From Myxococcus fulvus (GTDB lineage Bacteria; Myxococcota; Myxococcia; Myxococcales; Myxococcaceae), in the NCBI RefSeq assembly GCF_900111765.1, contig NZ_FOIB01000007.1, forward strand, positions 557,704-621,703: a DNA stretch of 64,000 nucleotides, in the 5' to 3' direction. Below, piece after piece: positions 63,318 through 64,000 of the stretch (the first letter of the stretch is position 1; every line of letters begins with the position of its first letter). A program made the translations under genes and the position numbers. The notes beneath the pieces were generated by a model that was given only the letters and a program-made list of their open reading frames with translations, had not been told where the DNA came from and ran no database searches.

Positions 63318-64000
63318 ATGCGTTCGAGGTTGAGTCATGTCGTCCGTTGCATCCGCGCCGGGTCGAGCGCGGCGCTGACCTTGTGGCTCCTGGCGAGCGT
63401 CACGCCGGAGCGCGCATGGGCGCAGCCTCCCACGAGCGAGCCGCCCCGCGCGGTCCTCTTCCAGGGCGTGAAGGTGTTCGACGGCAAGTCCAAGGCGTTG
63501 TCGGGACCCGTCAACGTCCTGGTTCAGGGCAACAAGATCGCGCGCATCTCGAGCAGCCCCATCGCGAGTACGGGTGGGGTGCGTGTCATCGAGGGCAAGG
63601 GGCGCACGCTCATGCCGGGGCTCATCGACGCGCACTACCACATGATGATGGCCTCGGTGCCGCTGAAGGTGGCGCTGGCGGGGCCGGAGGGGTACCTCAC
63701 GTTGATCGCCGCGAAGGAGGCGAAGGCGACGCTGATGCGGGGCTTCACCAGCGTGCGCGACATGGCCGGGCCGGTCTTCAGCATCAAGCGGGGCATCGAT
63801 GACGGGCTCATCGAGGGGCCCCGCATCTGGCCCTCGGGCGCGATGATTTCTCAGACCAGCGGCCATGGGGACTACCGGAGCGCGGAGGCGCTCCCGCGGA
63901 CCGCGATGTCCTCGCTGACCTTCGCCGAGCGCGTGGGTGGGGCGGCCATCGCGGATGGGCAGGACGAGGTCCTGCTCCGGGTCCGTGAGCAGCTGATGCT
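63318..64000 (+). CDS. Secreted amidohydrolase-family protein (3' end cut by window)
   Basis: At least 227 residues from ATG 63318 (GAGG 8 nt upstream). The signal peptide runs to about residue 36 (LTLWLLASVTPERAWA). The amidohydrolase start is VLFQGVKVFDGKSKAL, then VIEGKGRTLMPGLIDAHYHMM with the metal-binding HxH (given in part: MPGLIDAHYHMM), and the strand GFTSVRDMAG. This fits the imidazolonepropionase-like/Xaa-Pro dipeptidase subgroup of metal-dependent amidohydrolases common as exported enzymes in myxobacteria. The remaining metal ligands lie beyond the window, so activity cannot be confirmed. Confidence 0.85.
   Translation, partial: MRSRLSHVVRCIRAGSSAALTLWLLASVTPERAWAQPPTSEPPRAVLFQGVKVFDGKSKALSGPVNVLVQGNKIARISSSPIASTGGVRVIEGKGRTLMPGLIDAHYHMMMASVPLKVALAGPEGYLTLIAAKEAKATLMRGFTSVRDMAGPVFSIKRGIDDGLIEGPRIWPSGAMISQTSGHGDYRSAEALPRTAMSSLTFAERVGGAAIADGQDEVLLRVREQLM

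Overview
The window looks like a chromosomal segment of a myxobacterium (Myxococcota; Myxococcus/Corallococcus/Pyxidicoccus type). The evidence is very high GC with strong third-position GC bias, and a typical myxobacterial gene set: Ser/Thr kinase, FHA-GAF-cyclase, NtrC-type sigma-54 activator, ELWxxDGT-repeat, MopE-type and LVIVD-repeat lipoproteins with PDSGT/PPEDAG linkers. I see no rRNA, tRNA, insertion sequence, phage gene or CRISPR array. Genes are dense, and many overlap by 4 bp.

Layout. 1-7.1 kb: truncated ECF sigma factor, truD with a basic tail, then a divergent pair of translationally coupled signalling genes (FHA-GAF-class III cyclase and a membrane Ser/Thr kinase). 7.1-12.2 kb: unrecognised genes, including a 778-aa orphan. 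12.3-16.2 kb: MBL-fold hydrolase plus sigma-54 activator operon behind a sigma-54-like promoter and repeated dyads, a ParA-like ATPase, and Rnk. 16.3-21.5 kb: ELWxxDGT lipoprotein, carboxypeptidase-like lipoprotein, two small unknowns. 21.6-27.6 kb: gltBD. 27.8-33.9 kb: NUDIX hydrolase and a Fur-box-controlled iron-uptake locus (TonB, PepSY reductase-like protein, siderophore receptor, PiuC-type hydroxylase).

33.9-39.4 kb holds three genes in one direction: a USP-PLD fusion, a metallophosphoesterase that closely resembles eukaryotic RNA lariat debranching enzyme (Dbr1), and a DEAD-box helicase with a DbpA-type RNA-binding domain. I consider this the most promising candidate for an undescribed RNA or branched-nucleic-acid processing module. 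39.7-41.7 kb: a secreted GH-A-like protein and an esterase. 41.7-48.5 kb: a methyltransferase, then a five-gene Mce/Mla-type transport operon with two permeases and two different ATPases, and a MopE-type lipoprotein. The ATPase motifs are complementary in a way that predicts an asymmetric ABC dimer with one consensus and one degenerate ATP site. 48.7-54.4 kb: a complete tripartite RND efflux operon. 54.6-64 kb: DUF2267 protein, three tandem LVIVD-repeat lipoproteins, glutathione peroxidase, PQQ-type sugar dehydrogenase lipoprotein, and the start of a secreted amidohydrolase.

All assignments come from reading motifs by eye. No database search was run and no percentages were computed.
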